DNA from: Oscillospiraceae bacterium
GTDB taxonomy: Bacteria; Bacillota; Clostridia; Oscillospirales; QAMX01
Reading direction: 5' to 3'
DNA: 5,484 bases
NCBI GenBank assembly: GCA_902772625.1
Contig: CACYBP010000141.1
Span: 1 to 5,484 of the forward strand
In this document: piece by piece, positions 1 through 5,236 of the stretch
Layout of the letters: each line of letters begins with the position of its first letter
How positions within the stretch are numbered: position 1 is the stretch's first letter
Program-made: the position numbers and the translations under genes
The notes under the pieces: generated by a model
Databases searched by the model: none
What the model was told of the DNA's origin: nothing
Seen by the model: the letters and a program-made list of their open reading frames with translations, nothing else

Positions 1-1037
1 GCGGGGCTTTTTCCGAACCGGTCCTTCGGGCATCCGCCGTGACAGAACCGGAGATAGGAACAGGCCTTGCAGAAGGCGGTGAGAGAAGCGGACTTGGCCC
101 GGCCGAACTCCCTCTGAAAGCCGCTTTCGGCCATGCGGGAAAGTTTTCCCGCCCGGAGGTTCCCGAGCCGGTGAAGATCGTCCACGAAGTGATCGCAGGA
201 ATAGACGCCCCCGTCCTCCTCGGCGATCAGGACCCGGCCGCAGGTCTCGCGCATGGTGCAGAGCGACGCCTCCCCGCCCGCAAGGATCCGGGCGGTCTCG
301 GCGAAGAGCTGCACGTCGCATTTCCCGAGATCGCGGGTGACCCATTCGTCGAACACGGCGATGAGAAAATCGCCGTATCCCGCGGGCGTGACGGAGAGAG
401 GAGAAAGCGAGCCGTCTTCCCTCCGGATCACGATGGGGATGAACTGAATCCAGGAAGCCCCGGCGTCCCGGAGGGCGCGGTATACGCCCAGAGGATCCGA
501 AAGCGATTCGGCATTGACGGTGCAGAGAAGATCGGGATCGCCGCCGAAGCGCCGGAGGCGCGCGACCGAGGAAAGGACGCGCCGGTAAGTCGGCTCGCCC
601 GAGACGGTGCGGCGGTTTTTGTCGTGGACGAGCTCGCTCCCGTCGATGCTGATCCCCACGTCGAAACGGTTGTCCCGGAGGAAACGGCACCACTCGTCGT
701 TCAGAAGAAGACCGTTGGTCTGCAGATTGTTCCAGACCTCCCGCCCCTTCGGGATCAGCTTCTTTTCCAGCTCCACGACCTTTTTGTAGAAGCCGAGTCC
801 CGCCAGGGTCGGCTCCCCGCCGTGCCAGATGAAGGACACCGCCCCGGGGGAGGAGGCCGCGGCGTCCCGGATGAGCTTTTCCAGAAGGTCGGCGCTCATC
901 ACGGTCTGCCTTTCGTGGGAGGAGAATCTGCCCTTGCCCAGGTAATAGCAGTAGCGGCAGCGCATGTTGCAGCGCGAGCCCACCGGCTTTGCCATGATCA
1001 CGAGATTTTCTTTCGCGTTCGGGGCGCTTTTCTCCAC
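1..1037 (-). CDS. Anaerobic sulfatase-maturase family radical SAM/SPASM enzyme (3' end off the window)
   Basis: The visible part is 345 codons. Family role: anaerobic sulfatase-maturating enzymes (anSME) oxidise an active-site Cys or Ser of a sulfatase to formylglycine in the cytoplasm, using S-adenosylmethionine and three [4Fe-4S] clusters. Seen: the radical SAM motif Cx3Cx2C at C23, C27, C30 followed by YY; a WHGGEPTL segment near residues 71-78; SPASM cysteines C260-x5-C266-x14-C281, then C323-x2-C326-x5-C332-x3-C336. From memory this spacing equals that of the Clostridium perfringens enzyme, and D282 directly after C281 sits where that enzyme has its catalytic Asp. The GTG start is chosen because AAAGGAGG lies 8 nt upstream; the in-frame ATG at residue 15 lacks such a site. 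It lies 37 nt downstream of the hydrolase gene with no terminator between, so co-transcription is likely. No sulfatase is visible here. A peptide-modifying SPASM relative is possible but less likely given the full cysteine match. Confidence 0.9.
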   Translation of the reverse strand, partial: MEKSAPNAKENLVIMAKPVGSRCNMRCRYCYYLGKGRFSSHERQTVMSADLLEKLIRDAAASSPGAVSFIWHGGEPTLAGLGFYKKVVELEKKLIPKGREVWNNLQTNGLLLNDEWCRFLRDNRFDVGISIDGSELVHDKNRRTVSGEPTYRRVLSSVARLRRFGGDPDLLCTVNAESLSDPLGVYRALRDAGASWIQFIPIVIRREDGSLSPLSVTPAGYGDFLIAVFDEWVTRDLGKCDVQLFAETARILAGGEASLCTMRETCGRVLIAEEDGGVYSCDHFVDDLHRLGNLRAGKLSRMAESGFQREFGRAKSASLTAFCKACSYLRFCHGGCPKDRFGKSP

Positions 1038-1045
1038 GGCGGTCT

Positions 1046-1053
1046 CCTCCTTT
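1046..1053 (-). promoter_or_regulatory. Ribosome binding site that fixes the GTG start of the radical SAM gene
   Basis: The minus strand reads AAAGGAGG, then 8 nt, then GTG at 1037. This near-perfect Shine-Dalgarno site supports the GTG start over the later in-frame ATG. Confidence 0.85.
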
Positions 1054-1074
1054 CTCCGGGGATGATGAAGACGG

Positions 1075-1842
1075 TTATTTCAGATGCTTATCGAAGAAGG
1101 CGAGGACCTTGTTCCAGGAATCCATCGCCTGTTCGATCCGGTACATGGGCTTGTCGTAATACCAGAAGCCGTGGCCCGCCCCGTCGTAGCGGTGGAACTC
1201 GTAGTCCTTTCCGAGCTCCCGGAGCTTCTTTTCCAGGGTATCCACGTCCGCGCGGGTGGGGTTGCGGTCGTCGTTGCCGAAGATGCCGAGCAGCGGGCAG
1301 GAAAGCCCCGGGGCGTAATCGATGGGCGCCACCGGGCGCGCGGGAGTCAGGCTCTCGGGAGGAGCCACCACGCCGCCGCCCCAGCAATCCACCGCCGCGT
1401 CGATCCCCGGAAGGGTGGAGGCGGCCAGGAAGGTGTGCCGTCCGCCGGAGCACATGCCGATGCATCCGGCCTTGCCCGACGCGCCGGGCTGGTTTTTCAG
1501 GAAGGCGAGGGAGGCCGAAACGTCCTCCATCACGGTCTTGTCGGGGACGCCGCCGGCGTCGCGCATCCTCGCCGAGACCTCGGGCGGGGTGCCGTCGCCG
1601 TAGTCCTCGTAGATATTGGGGCAGAGGACGCTGTACCCGTGCAGGGCAAAGCGGTTCGCGGTCTCCCGGCACCACTCGTCCCATCCGGGCATATGGGGGA
1701 TCAGGACGATCCCGGGGGTGGGGCGGTCGGTCATGGGACGCGCCCACCAGGCCGCCACCGGCTTTCCCCCGTGACCGGGGATGCGCACGGTCTCGGCGAT
1801 CAGGCCCATCGGGTCCTTTACGCGGAATGAATTCCAGCTCAT
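1075..1842 (-). CDS. Dienelactone hydrolase family alpha/beta hydrolase
   Basis: A 255-residue cytoplasmic alpha/beta hydrolase, slightly longer than classical dienelactone hydrolase (about 236). Seen, numbering from ATG 1842: a Cys nucleophile elbow GMCSGG with C131; an acid in GNDDRNP (D192, or D191); and a His in GAGHGF (H224). This is the Cys-Asp-His triad of the family. The classical Glu that activates the Cys (E36 in the Pseudomonas enzyme) falls in the segment PHMPGWDEW (from residue 49), where the aligned position is His or Met, so it probably does not work as a true dienelactone hydrolase. No signal peptide is seen. The start is set at ATG 1842, not the in-frame TTG two codons upstream, because AAAGGAG sits 8 nt before the ATG and only 2 nt before the TTG. 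It is first in a likely two-gene operon with the radical SAM gene and has its own promoter. The substrate is unknown. Confidence 0.9.
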   Translation of the reverse strand: MSWNSFRVKDPMGLIAETVRIPGHGGKPVAAWWARPMTDRPTPGIVLIPHMPGWDEWCRETANRFALHGYSVLCPNIYEDYGDGTPPEVSARMRDAGGVPDKTVMEDVSASLAFLKNQPGASGKAGCIGMCSGGRHTFLAASTLPGIDAAVDCWGGGVVAPPESLTPARPVAPIDYAPGLSCPLLGIFGNDDRNPTRADVDTLEKKLRELGKDYEFHRYDGAGHGFWYYDKPMYRIEQAMDSWNKVLAFFDKHLK

Positions 1843-1850
1843 TAGCAAGA

Positions 1851-1857
1851 CTCCTTT
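1851..1857 (-). promoter_or_regulatory. Ribosome binding site that fixes the ATG start of the hydrolase
   Basis: AAAGGAG on the minus strand lies 8 nt before ATG 1842. The upstream in-frame TTG at 1848 would be only 2 nt from it, too close for initiation. Confidence 0.8.
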
Positions 1858-1882
1858 CGTACGGTGATGGTTTTCTTCTCTT

Positions 1883-1911
1883 ATTGTATCATAGATTCCG
1901 GACTTTGAAAA
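1883..1911 (-). promoter_or_regulatory. Sigma-A promoter of the hydrolase/radical SAM operon
   Basis: On the minus strand, -35 TTTTCA (1906-1911), a 17-nt spacer, and -10 TACAAT (1883-1888) preceded by TGA, an extended -10. The predicted transcription start near 1876 gives a leader of about 34 nt. It lies just downstream of the terminator of the preceding gene. Confidence 0.7.
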
Positions 1912-1920
1912 GGGAAAGGG

Positions 1921-1954
1921 AAAAGAAAAGCGCTCCCCCGGAAGAGGGGAGCGC
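1921..1954 (-). terminator. Intrinsic terminator of the zinc-ribbon membrane protein gene
   Basis: On the minus strand a 9-bp stem (GCGCTCCCC pairing with GGGGAGCGC, 1930-1938 and 1946-1954) with a 7-nt loop is followed by TTTTCTTTT. It begins about 10 nt after the stop codon and separates this gene from the hydrolase operon. Confidence 0.9.
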
Positions 1955-1963
1955 GCCGGAAGA

Positions 1964-2566
1964 TCAGTTGATGAAAAGCTGTTCCCGGTCCTGGAAGTAG
2001 CCGAAGTTATAAAAGGCGACCGCCGCGGAGAAGACGATGCGGAAGCCGATCGAAAGGTCCCCGGGAAAGGACTTCAAAACCAGGCTGTAAAGCAGGAGCC
2101 AGGCGAGATTCACCGCCGGGACCACGGCGTAATAGATCGAGACGAGGGCAGGGCCGTTTTTATAAAAGCCGGAAAGACGGAAGCGCGTGTAGACCGCGAA
2201 GACCGCGAGCGCGACGTGGATCGCGCCGAACAGCAGGTCGGCGAACCGGAGAGCGGGGAAAGAAGCCGCGACGGCCGGGGCCGCGCCTTCTCCGAAGAAA
2301 AGATCGTACTGAAGACCGGTGAATTCCAGAAGGCCCGAGAGAAGCGCGCTCAGGGCGCTGGCCCAGAGGGCGAACCAGATCAGAAAATGAAACCATTTCA
2401 GCTCCGGCTCCGGACTTCCGTCGTAAGCCCGGCTCAGGATCTCCGCAGGCGCGGGGGGAGAAGAAGAGGGCTTCGGAGGCTTGTCCGCGGGGCGCCAGCC
2501 GCAGCGGGGGCAGGAAAGGGCGTCTTCCTTCATGGTCTCAAGACATTTGGGACAAATCAATTCCAT
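1964..2566 (-). CDS. Zinc-ribbon membrane protein with about four transmembrane helices, unknown function
   Basis: 200 residues; I do not recognise a named family. Seen: an N-terminal zinc ribbon with two CPxC knuckles (C5, C8, C19, C22, the second followed by GW), of the kind found in many short Firmicute membrane proteins; a Pro/Ser/Ala-rich linker (about 28-43); then four hydrophobic segments at roughly 59-80, 107-128, 138-163 and 171-190. The C-terminus is short and polar. The zinc ribbon is expected on the cytoplasmic side, by inference from the absence of a signal peptide and a reducing environment for the Cys ligands. It is a single-gene unit with a perfect consensus promoter and its own terminator, so it is probably expressed constitutively. 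AAAGGAG stands only 3 nt before the ATG, a short spacing that might lower translation. Function cannot be inferred from its neighbours, which belong to other transcription units. Confidence 0.85.
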   Translation of the reverse strand: MELICPKCLETMKEDALSCPRCGWRPADKPPKPSSSPPAPAEILSRAYDGSPEPELKWFHFLIWFALWASALSALLSGLLEFTGLQYDLFFGEGAAPAVAASFPALRFADLLFGAIHVALAVFAVYTRFRLSGFYKNGPALVSIYYAVVPAVNLAWLLLYSLVLKSFPGDLSIGFRIVFSAAVAFYNFGYFQDREQLFIN

Positions 2567-2593
2567 CAGCTCCTTTCTGCTATGCTTAAGCCC

Positions 2594-2622
2594 ATTATAT
2601 CACCGGGCGGGGACCCTGTCAA
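2594..2622 (-). promoter_or_regulatory. Perfect consensus sigma-A promoter of the zinc-ribbon protein gene
   Basis: On the minus strand, -35 TTGACA (2617-2622), a 17-nt spacer, and -10 TATAAT (2594-2599), with TGA just before the -10. All twelve consensus bases match. The predicted start near 2587 gives a leader of about 20 nt before ATG 2566. Confidence 0.92.
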
Positions 2623-2640
2623 GGAAAAGAGGGAAGATGG

Positions 2641-2670
2641 AAAAAGCCCCGGAGGGGATCCCTCCGGGGC
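2641..2670 (-). terminator. Intrinsic terminator of the symporter-thioesterase operon
   Basis: On the minus strand an 11-bp perfect GC-rich stem (2646-2656 with 2660-2670) with a 3-nt loop is followed by TTTTT (2641-2645). It lies 13 nt after the thioesterase stop codon and just upstream of the next gene's promoter. Confidence 0.93.
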
Positions 2671-2683
2671 GGCTTGAAAGAAG

Positions 2684-3079
2684 CTATTTCGCGGTGTGGA
2701 AGCCGGTGCAGGCGATCTCCGCCACGGGGGTGGAAAGCTCGTCCCTGACCGAGATCTGATAATAGCAGGTGGTGCGGCCGTCCTTGACGCACCGGGCCTC
2801 GGCGGTGAGGCGCGCGCCCTTCGGCGCGCTGAGATAAGCGACGTTCGAGGAAATGGCCACCGTGCCGGGCTTTTCCCAGTTGGAGGCCACGGCGAAGGCC
2901 AGATCGGCCAGGGTGAAGATCGCCCCTCCCATCACGCCGCCCAGGGCGTTTTTGTGCAGATCGGAGAGGGTGAGGGAGCATTTGGCGTACCGGGGGCCGA
3001 TCTCGTCGACCCCGCACCCGGCGGAAGAGGCGAAGCGGTCGTTTTGAAAGTACGCGCGGACTTCTTCAAGAGACTGCAT
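2684..3079 (-). CDS. PaaI-type hotdog-fold thioesterase
   Basis: 131 residues, the usual size of a single hotdog domain. The family hydrolyses acyl-CoA thioesters; PaaI itself acts on phenylacetyl-CoA derivatives. Seen: the segment H42-K-N44 followed by GGVMGGAIFTLADLAFA (about 47-63), matching the HxN...G..HGG...LaD.a pattern with D59 as the likely catalytic acid. The His normally found before GG is Met50 here, a variation whose effect is uncertain. The second half (about 76-127) is the beta-rich remainder of the fold. The protein is probably cytoplasmic and a homo-oligomer (family knowledge). The start ATG has GAGGAGG 7 nt upstream. The gene begins 12 nt after the symporter stop codon and is followed by a strong terminator, so it is the second gene of the T-box-controlled operon. 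The substrate is unknown; a link to the transported compound is only inference. Confidence 0.9.
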   Translation of the reverse strand: MQSLEEVRAYFQNDRFASSAGCGVDEIGPRYAKCSLTLSDLHKNALGGVMGGAIFTLADLAFAVASNWEKPGTVAISSNVAYLSAPKGARLTAEARCVKDGRTTCYYQISVRDELSTPVAEIACTGFHTAK

Positions 3080-3091
3080 GCCCGTACCTCC

Positions 3092-4657
3092 TCATTCTTC
3101 CTCTCCGGCGCCGATGGAATCGGTGACCGCCACCGTGACCTTCCGGTCGTAGCAGGAGAAGATGGAGGCGACCTTTTCTTTGGCGGGGGCTCTGGAAAGA
3201 AGGCTTACCAAGGGCACGATGATGAATCCGGCCAGCATGCAGAAGGCGCCGGCGTTGATGGGGGATTGCAGGAGCTGGGGGAAGTAGGGCCGGAAGAAGA
3301 TGTTCAGAAGCATCACGACCGTGGAGAAAAGGAAGTTCACCGCGCAGGAAAGCTTGGTGGTCCTCTTCCAGTAGAGGCCGAAGAGGAAGGGAGCCAGGAA
3401 GGCCCCGGCCAGCGCGCCCCAGGAAACGCCCATCAGCTGCGCGATGAAGGTGACGTTGGCCCGGTACTGCAGGATGGCGATCACCGCCGAGATCGCGATG
3501 AACACCGCGATCAGAAGGCGCATGGTGAAAAGCTGGCCCTTTTCGCTCATGTTCTTTTTCAGGCTGCCCTTGATGAAATCCAGGGTCAGGGTGGAGCTGG
3601 AGGTCAGGACCAGCGAGGATAGGGTGGACATGGAGGCCGACAGCACCAGGATCACCACCAGGGCGATCAGAATCGCCGGAAGCCCCGAAAGCATGGCCGG
3701 GATCACCGCGTCGAAGCCATCCTTCGCCACGTCGACCTTGTCGGAGAAAAGCCGGCCGAACCCGCCGAGGAAGTAGCAGCCGCCCGCCACCACCGTGGCG
3801 AACACGGTGGAGATGACCATGCCCTTGTTGATGGCCTTCTCGCTCTTGATGGCGTAGAACTTCTGCACCATCTGGGGAAGTCCCCAGGTGCCCAGCGACG
3901 TCAGGATCATCACGCCCAGAAGGTTCAGGGGATCGGGCCCGAAGAAGGAGGCGAACACGCCGGGGGAAGAGGACACCGTCTCGTCGGTGACGCGGGACAG
4001 GGCGTCCAGAGCCGGAAGGAACCCGCCCTGGCTTTTCAGCACCGCGGCCACCACGGCGACGATGCCGAAGAGCATGATGATGCCCTGAATGAAATCGTTC
4101 ATGGCGGTGGCCATGTATCCGCCGGCGATGACGTATACGCCGGTGAGCACCGCCATCACGATGACGCAGATCGAGTAATCGATGTTGAAGGCCATGCCGA
4201 AAAGGCGGCTCAGGCCGTTGTAGAGCGAGGCAGTGTAGGGGATCAGGAAGATGAAGATCACCGCCGAGGAGAAAAGCTTCAGCCCCGGACTTTCAAACCG
4301 CGCGTCGAAAAACTGCGGCATGGTGGCGGAGTTCAGATGCTGGGTCATGATGCGGGTGCGGCGGCCCAGGACCGCCCACGCCAGAAGCGAGCCGAGGAAC
4401 GCGTTGGCGATGCCCGCCCAGGTGGCGGCGATGCCGTATTTCCATCCGAACTGTCCCGCGTATCCCACGAAGACCACCGCAGAGAAGTAGGAGGTGCCGT
4501 AGGCGAAGGCTGTCAGCCAGGGACCCACGTTCCGTCCGCCCAGCACGAAGCCCGACACGTCGGTGGAGTGCTTCCGGCAGTAAAGACCGACGCCCACCAT
4601 GACGCCGAAGAAGATCACCAGAAGCACGATCTTCACGATCAGATCAAAAATTTCCAT
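3092..4657 (-). CDS. Sodium:solute symporter (SSS family), probably for an amino acid or related compound
   Basis: 521 residues, about the length of PutP, with about 13 hydrophobic helices (the first about 8-27, the last about 466-488). Family role: uptake of a solute across the cytoplasmic membrane driven by sodium. Seen: LGGRNVGPWLTAFAYG (39-54), the SSS entry motif; GGYMATAMNDFIQG (179-192), the family signature region; WGLPQMVQKFYAI (258-270), also typical; MSTLSS (343-348), where S344-T345 match by eye the sodium-binding S340-T341 of PutP. PutP Asp55, needed for sodium and proline transport, aligns with Tyr57 (GTSYFS), which resembles the pantothenate-type branch more, so I do not call it a proline transporter. 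The C-terminal tail (about 489-521) is polar. The upstream site AAAGGATGAG is weak. It is first in an operon with the thioesterase, and the T-box leader upstream suggests induction when a specific amino acid is short. The exact substrate is unresolved. Confidence 0.93.
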   Translation of the reverse strand: MEIFDLIVKIVLLVIFFGVMVGVGLYCRKHSTDVSGFVLGGRNVGPWLTAFAYGTSYFSAVVFVGYAGQFGWKYGIAATWAGIANAFLGSLLAWAVLGRRTRIMTQHLNSATMPQFFDARFESPGLKLFSSAVIFIFLIPYTASLYNGLSRLFGMAFNIDYSICVIVMAVLTGVYVIAGGYMATAMNDFIQGIIMLFGIVAVVAAVLKSQGGFLPALDALSRVTDETVSSSPGVFASFFGPDPLNLLGVMILTSLGTWGLPQMVQKFYAIKSEKAINKGMVISTVFATVVAGGCYFLGGFGRLFSDKVDVAKDGFDAVIPAMLSGLPAILIALVVILVLSASMSTLSSLVLTSSSTLTLDFIKGSLKKNMSEKGQLFTMRLLIAVFIAISAVIAILQYRANVTFIAQLMGVSWGALAGAFLAPFLFGLYWKRTTKLSCAVNFLFSTVVMLLNIFFRPYFPQLLQSPINAGAFCMLAGFIIVPLVSLLSRAPAKEKVASIFSCYDRKVTVAVTDSIGAGEEE

Positions 4658-4725
4658 GTTTTTCTCATCCTTTCCACGGATCCGGAATAGGTGCAGGCGC
4701 CAAGGGCTTTTCCGGCTTTCCGGCC

Positions 4726-4765
4726 AAAAAAGAGCCCCCGCGTTCCCGCACGGGGAACACAGAGG
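4726..4765 (-). terminator. Regulated intrinsic terminator of the T-box leader
   Basis: On the minus strand a 13-bp stem (5' arm 4753-4765, 3' arm 4735-4747) with three GU pairs and a 5-nt loop is followed by CTC and TTTTTT (4726-4731). Its 5' arm uses the CCTCT that also closes the antiterminator. The symporter start codon is about 70 nt further on. Confidence 0.9.
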
Positions 4766-4793
4766 GCGAAATCACTTCCGCGGTACCACCTCT
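4761..4793 (-). promoter_or_regulatory. T-box antiterminator
   Basis: Canonical layout: A1 helix AGAGG (4789-4793) with CCTCT (4761-4765); the 7-nt bulge TGGTACC (4782-4788), whose UGGU pairs with the tRNA 3' end NCCA; A2 helix GCGGAA (4776-4781) with TTTCGC (4766-4771), including one GU pair; loop GTGA (4772-4775). It shares 4761-4765 with the terminator, so the two structures exclude each other. Confidence 0.93.
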
Positions 4794-4997
4794 ATTCGCC
4801 GCCTTCTCGCGAAGCGCGGCCTTCCCGGGATACGAAGCCATATCCCTTCCGCGGTAACGGGCGGACCCGGCTTTCCTACCGGCGGGCCGGAGCCCGCGTT
4901 CGGATCGCTGCTCGGAAGGGTAATTCGGACGCTGCTTTCCGCCGCCTCGCACCGCCGGCGGCTCTCTGGGGGAAAGGTCTCAGGGCCCTACTCGATC

Positions 4998-5018
4998 TTC
5001 GTCATCGCATGTGACGAA
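4998..5018. repeat. Inverted repeat over the predicted T-box transcription start
   Basis: Perfect 7-bp arms TTCGTCA (4998-5004) and TGACGAA (5012-5018) surround a 7-nt centre. It covers the predicted transcription start and the 5' strand of the stem I K-turn. It could be a protein operator, or chance arising from conserved T-box bases. Confidence 0.4.
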
Positions 5019-5021
5019 TAT

Positions 5022-5050
5022 ACTTTACCACGCCAACGCGATAAAGTCAA
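5022..5050 (-). promoter_or_regulatory. Promoter of the T-box leader and symporter-thioesterase operon
   Basis: On the minus strand, -35 TTGACT (5045-5050), a 17-nt spacer, and -10 TAAAGT (5022-5027) preceded by TGG, giving an extended -10. The start is predicted near 5015, immediately before stem I of the T-box. A- and T-tracts upstream of the -35 (5054-5068) could act as an UP element. Confidence 0.8.
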
Positions 5051-5053
5051 GAG

Positions 5054-5068
5054 CTTTTTTGAAAAAAG
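5054..5068. repeat. A/T-tract palindrome between the divergent promoters
   Basis: CTTTTTT and AAAAAAG arms flank a single G, ending 4 nt upstream of the -35 of the T-box promoter. Such tracts often bend DNA or act as an UP element for the RNA polymerase alpha subunit. A short bidirectional terminator is unlikely because the stem is only A-T rich and no gene ends here. Confidence 0.4.
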
Positions 5069-5154
5069 TTTCAGAATTTTTCGCCTTGCCGGGAATGGCG
5101 GGGAAAGGGAGCGCTTTTCCGCCTCCGGGATCAGGGCAAAAGAGAGAAAGAAAC

Positions 5155-5184
5155 TTGACGAAAACTCGTAAATGGAAGTATAAT
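5155..5184 (+). promoter_or_regulatory. Sigma-A promoter of the secreted Ig-like protein gene
   Basis: -35 TTGACG (5155-5160), an 18-nt spacer, and a perfect -10 TATAAT (5179-5184). The predicted start near 5191 gives a leader of about 45 nt. It is divergent from the T-box promoter, with about 105 nt between the two -35 boxes. Confidence 0.85.
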
Positions 5185-5202
5185 AAACGCGTCTCAAAAA
5201 CA

Positions 5203-5218
5203 TGCGATTTACATCGCA
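5203..5218 (+). repeat. Inverted repeat in the 5' untranslated region of the secreted protein gene
   Basis: TGCGAT-TTAC-ATCGCA is a perfect 6-bp stem with a 4-nt loop, about 12 nt after the predicted transcription start and about 18 nt before the ATG. It could be an operator or an mRNA 5'-end hairpin. It is too weak and lacks the U-run of a terminator. Confidence 0.5.
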
Positions 5219-5236
5219 GAAAAGAGGGTATGAGTC

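Larger units (their letters stand above)
4726..5015 (-). promoter_or_regulatory. T-box leader RNA (tRNA-sensing riboswitch) of the symporter-thioesterase operon
   Basis: A cis-acting RNA that binds a tRNA through a specifier codon and its 3' end; uncharged tRNA stabilises an antiterminator and turns on the genes. Seen on the minus strand: the T-box core AGAGGTGGTACCGCGG (4778-4793). Stem I has GATGACGAAG (4997-5006, K-turn 5' strand), AGTA (4989-4992), the distal AGAGAG bulge (4962-4967), an apical stem CCGCC/GGCGG, the flanking CTTTCC/GGAAAG helix, and CGAGCA (4909-4914, K-turn 3' strand). Between stem I and the core are a GCGGGC-TCCG-GCCCGC hairpin, a CCGTTACCG segment typical of the stem II region, and a GGGATA/TATCCC hairpin. 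The specifier loop reads GAATTACC (4919-4926). By spacing from the K-turn, compared with glyQS from memory, the codon is UAC (4920-4922, Tyr); AUU and UUA overlap it. Bulge UGGU implies discriminator A73. The presence of a T-box is firm; the amino acid is not. Confidence 0.95.

Noticed and set aside
1084..1830. Plus-strand open frame of 248 codons opposite the hydrolase
   Set aside because: It is antisense to the hydrolase, with His/Gly/Ala/Val-rich composition and no ribosome site; the catalytic motifs are on the other strand.
39..2000. Plus-strand open frame of 653 codons across the left third of the window
   Set aside because: It lies antisense to the radical SAM and hydrolase genes, which have clear family motifs, ribosome sites and a promoter on the minus strand. 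The product is rich in Arg, Pro and Gly with no domain, as expected from mirrored GC-rich codons.
2696..3622. Plus-strand open frame of 308 codons opposite the thioesterase and the 3' part of the symporter
   Set aside because: It is Gly/Asp/Glu/His-rich and low in complexity, without recognisable domains, and antisense to two well-supported genes.
4909..4914. Serine reading of the T-box: a fold with GATCG/CGATC as lower helix would put AGC as specifier codon
   Set aside because: It needs a weaker upper helix, and the UGGU bulge does not fit the G73 discriminator of tRNA-Ser. GAGCA is better explained as the K-turn 3' strand.
5097..5123. Imperfect inverted repeat GGCGGGGAAA ... TTTTCCGCC between the divergent promoters
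   Set aside because: The arms need a bulge and no T-run follows, so neither a terminator nor a specific operator can be supported.
4599..5171. Plus- and minus-strand open frames within the symporter upstream region
   Set aside because: They cover the T-box leader, which explains the conserved structure there. The translations are Arg/Ser/Pro-rich and have no credible ribosome site.
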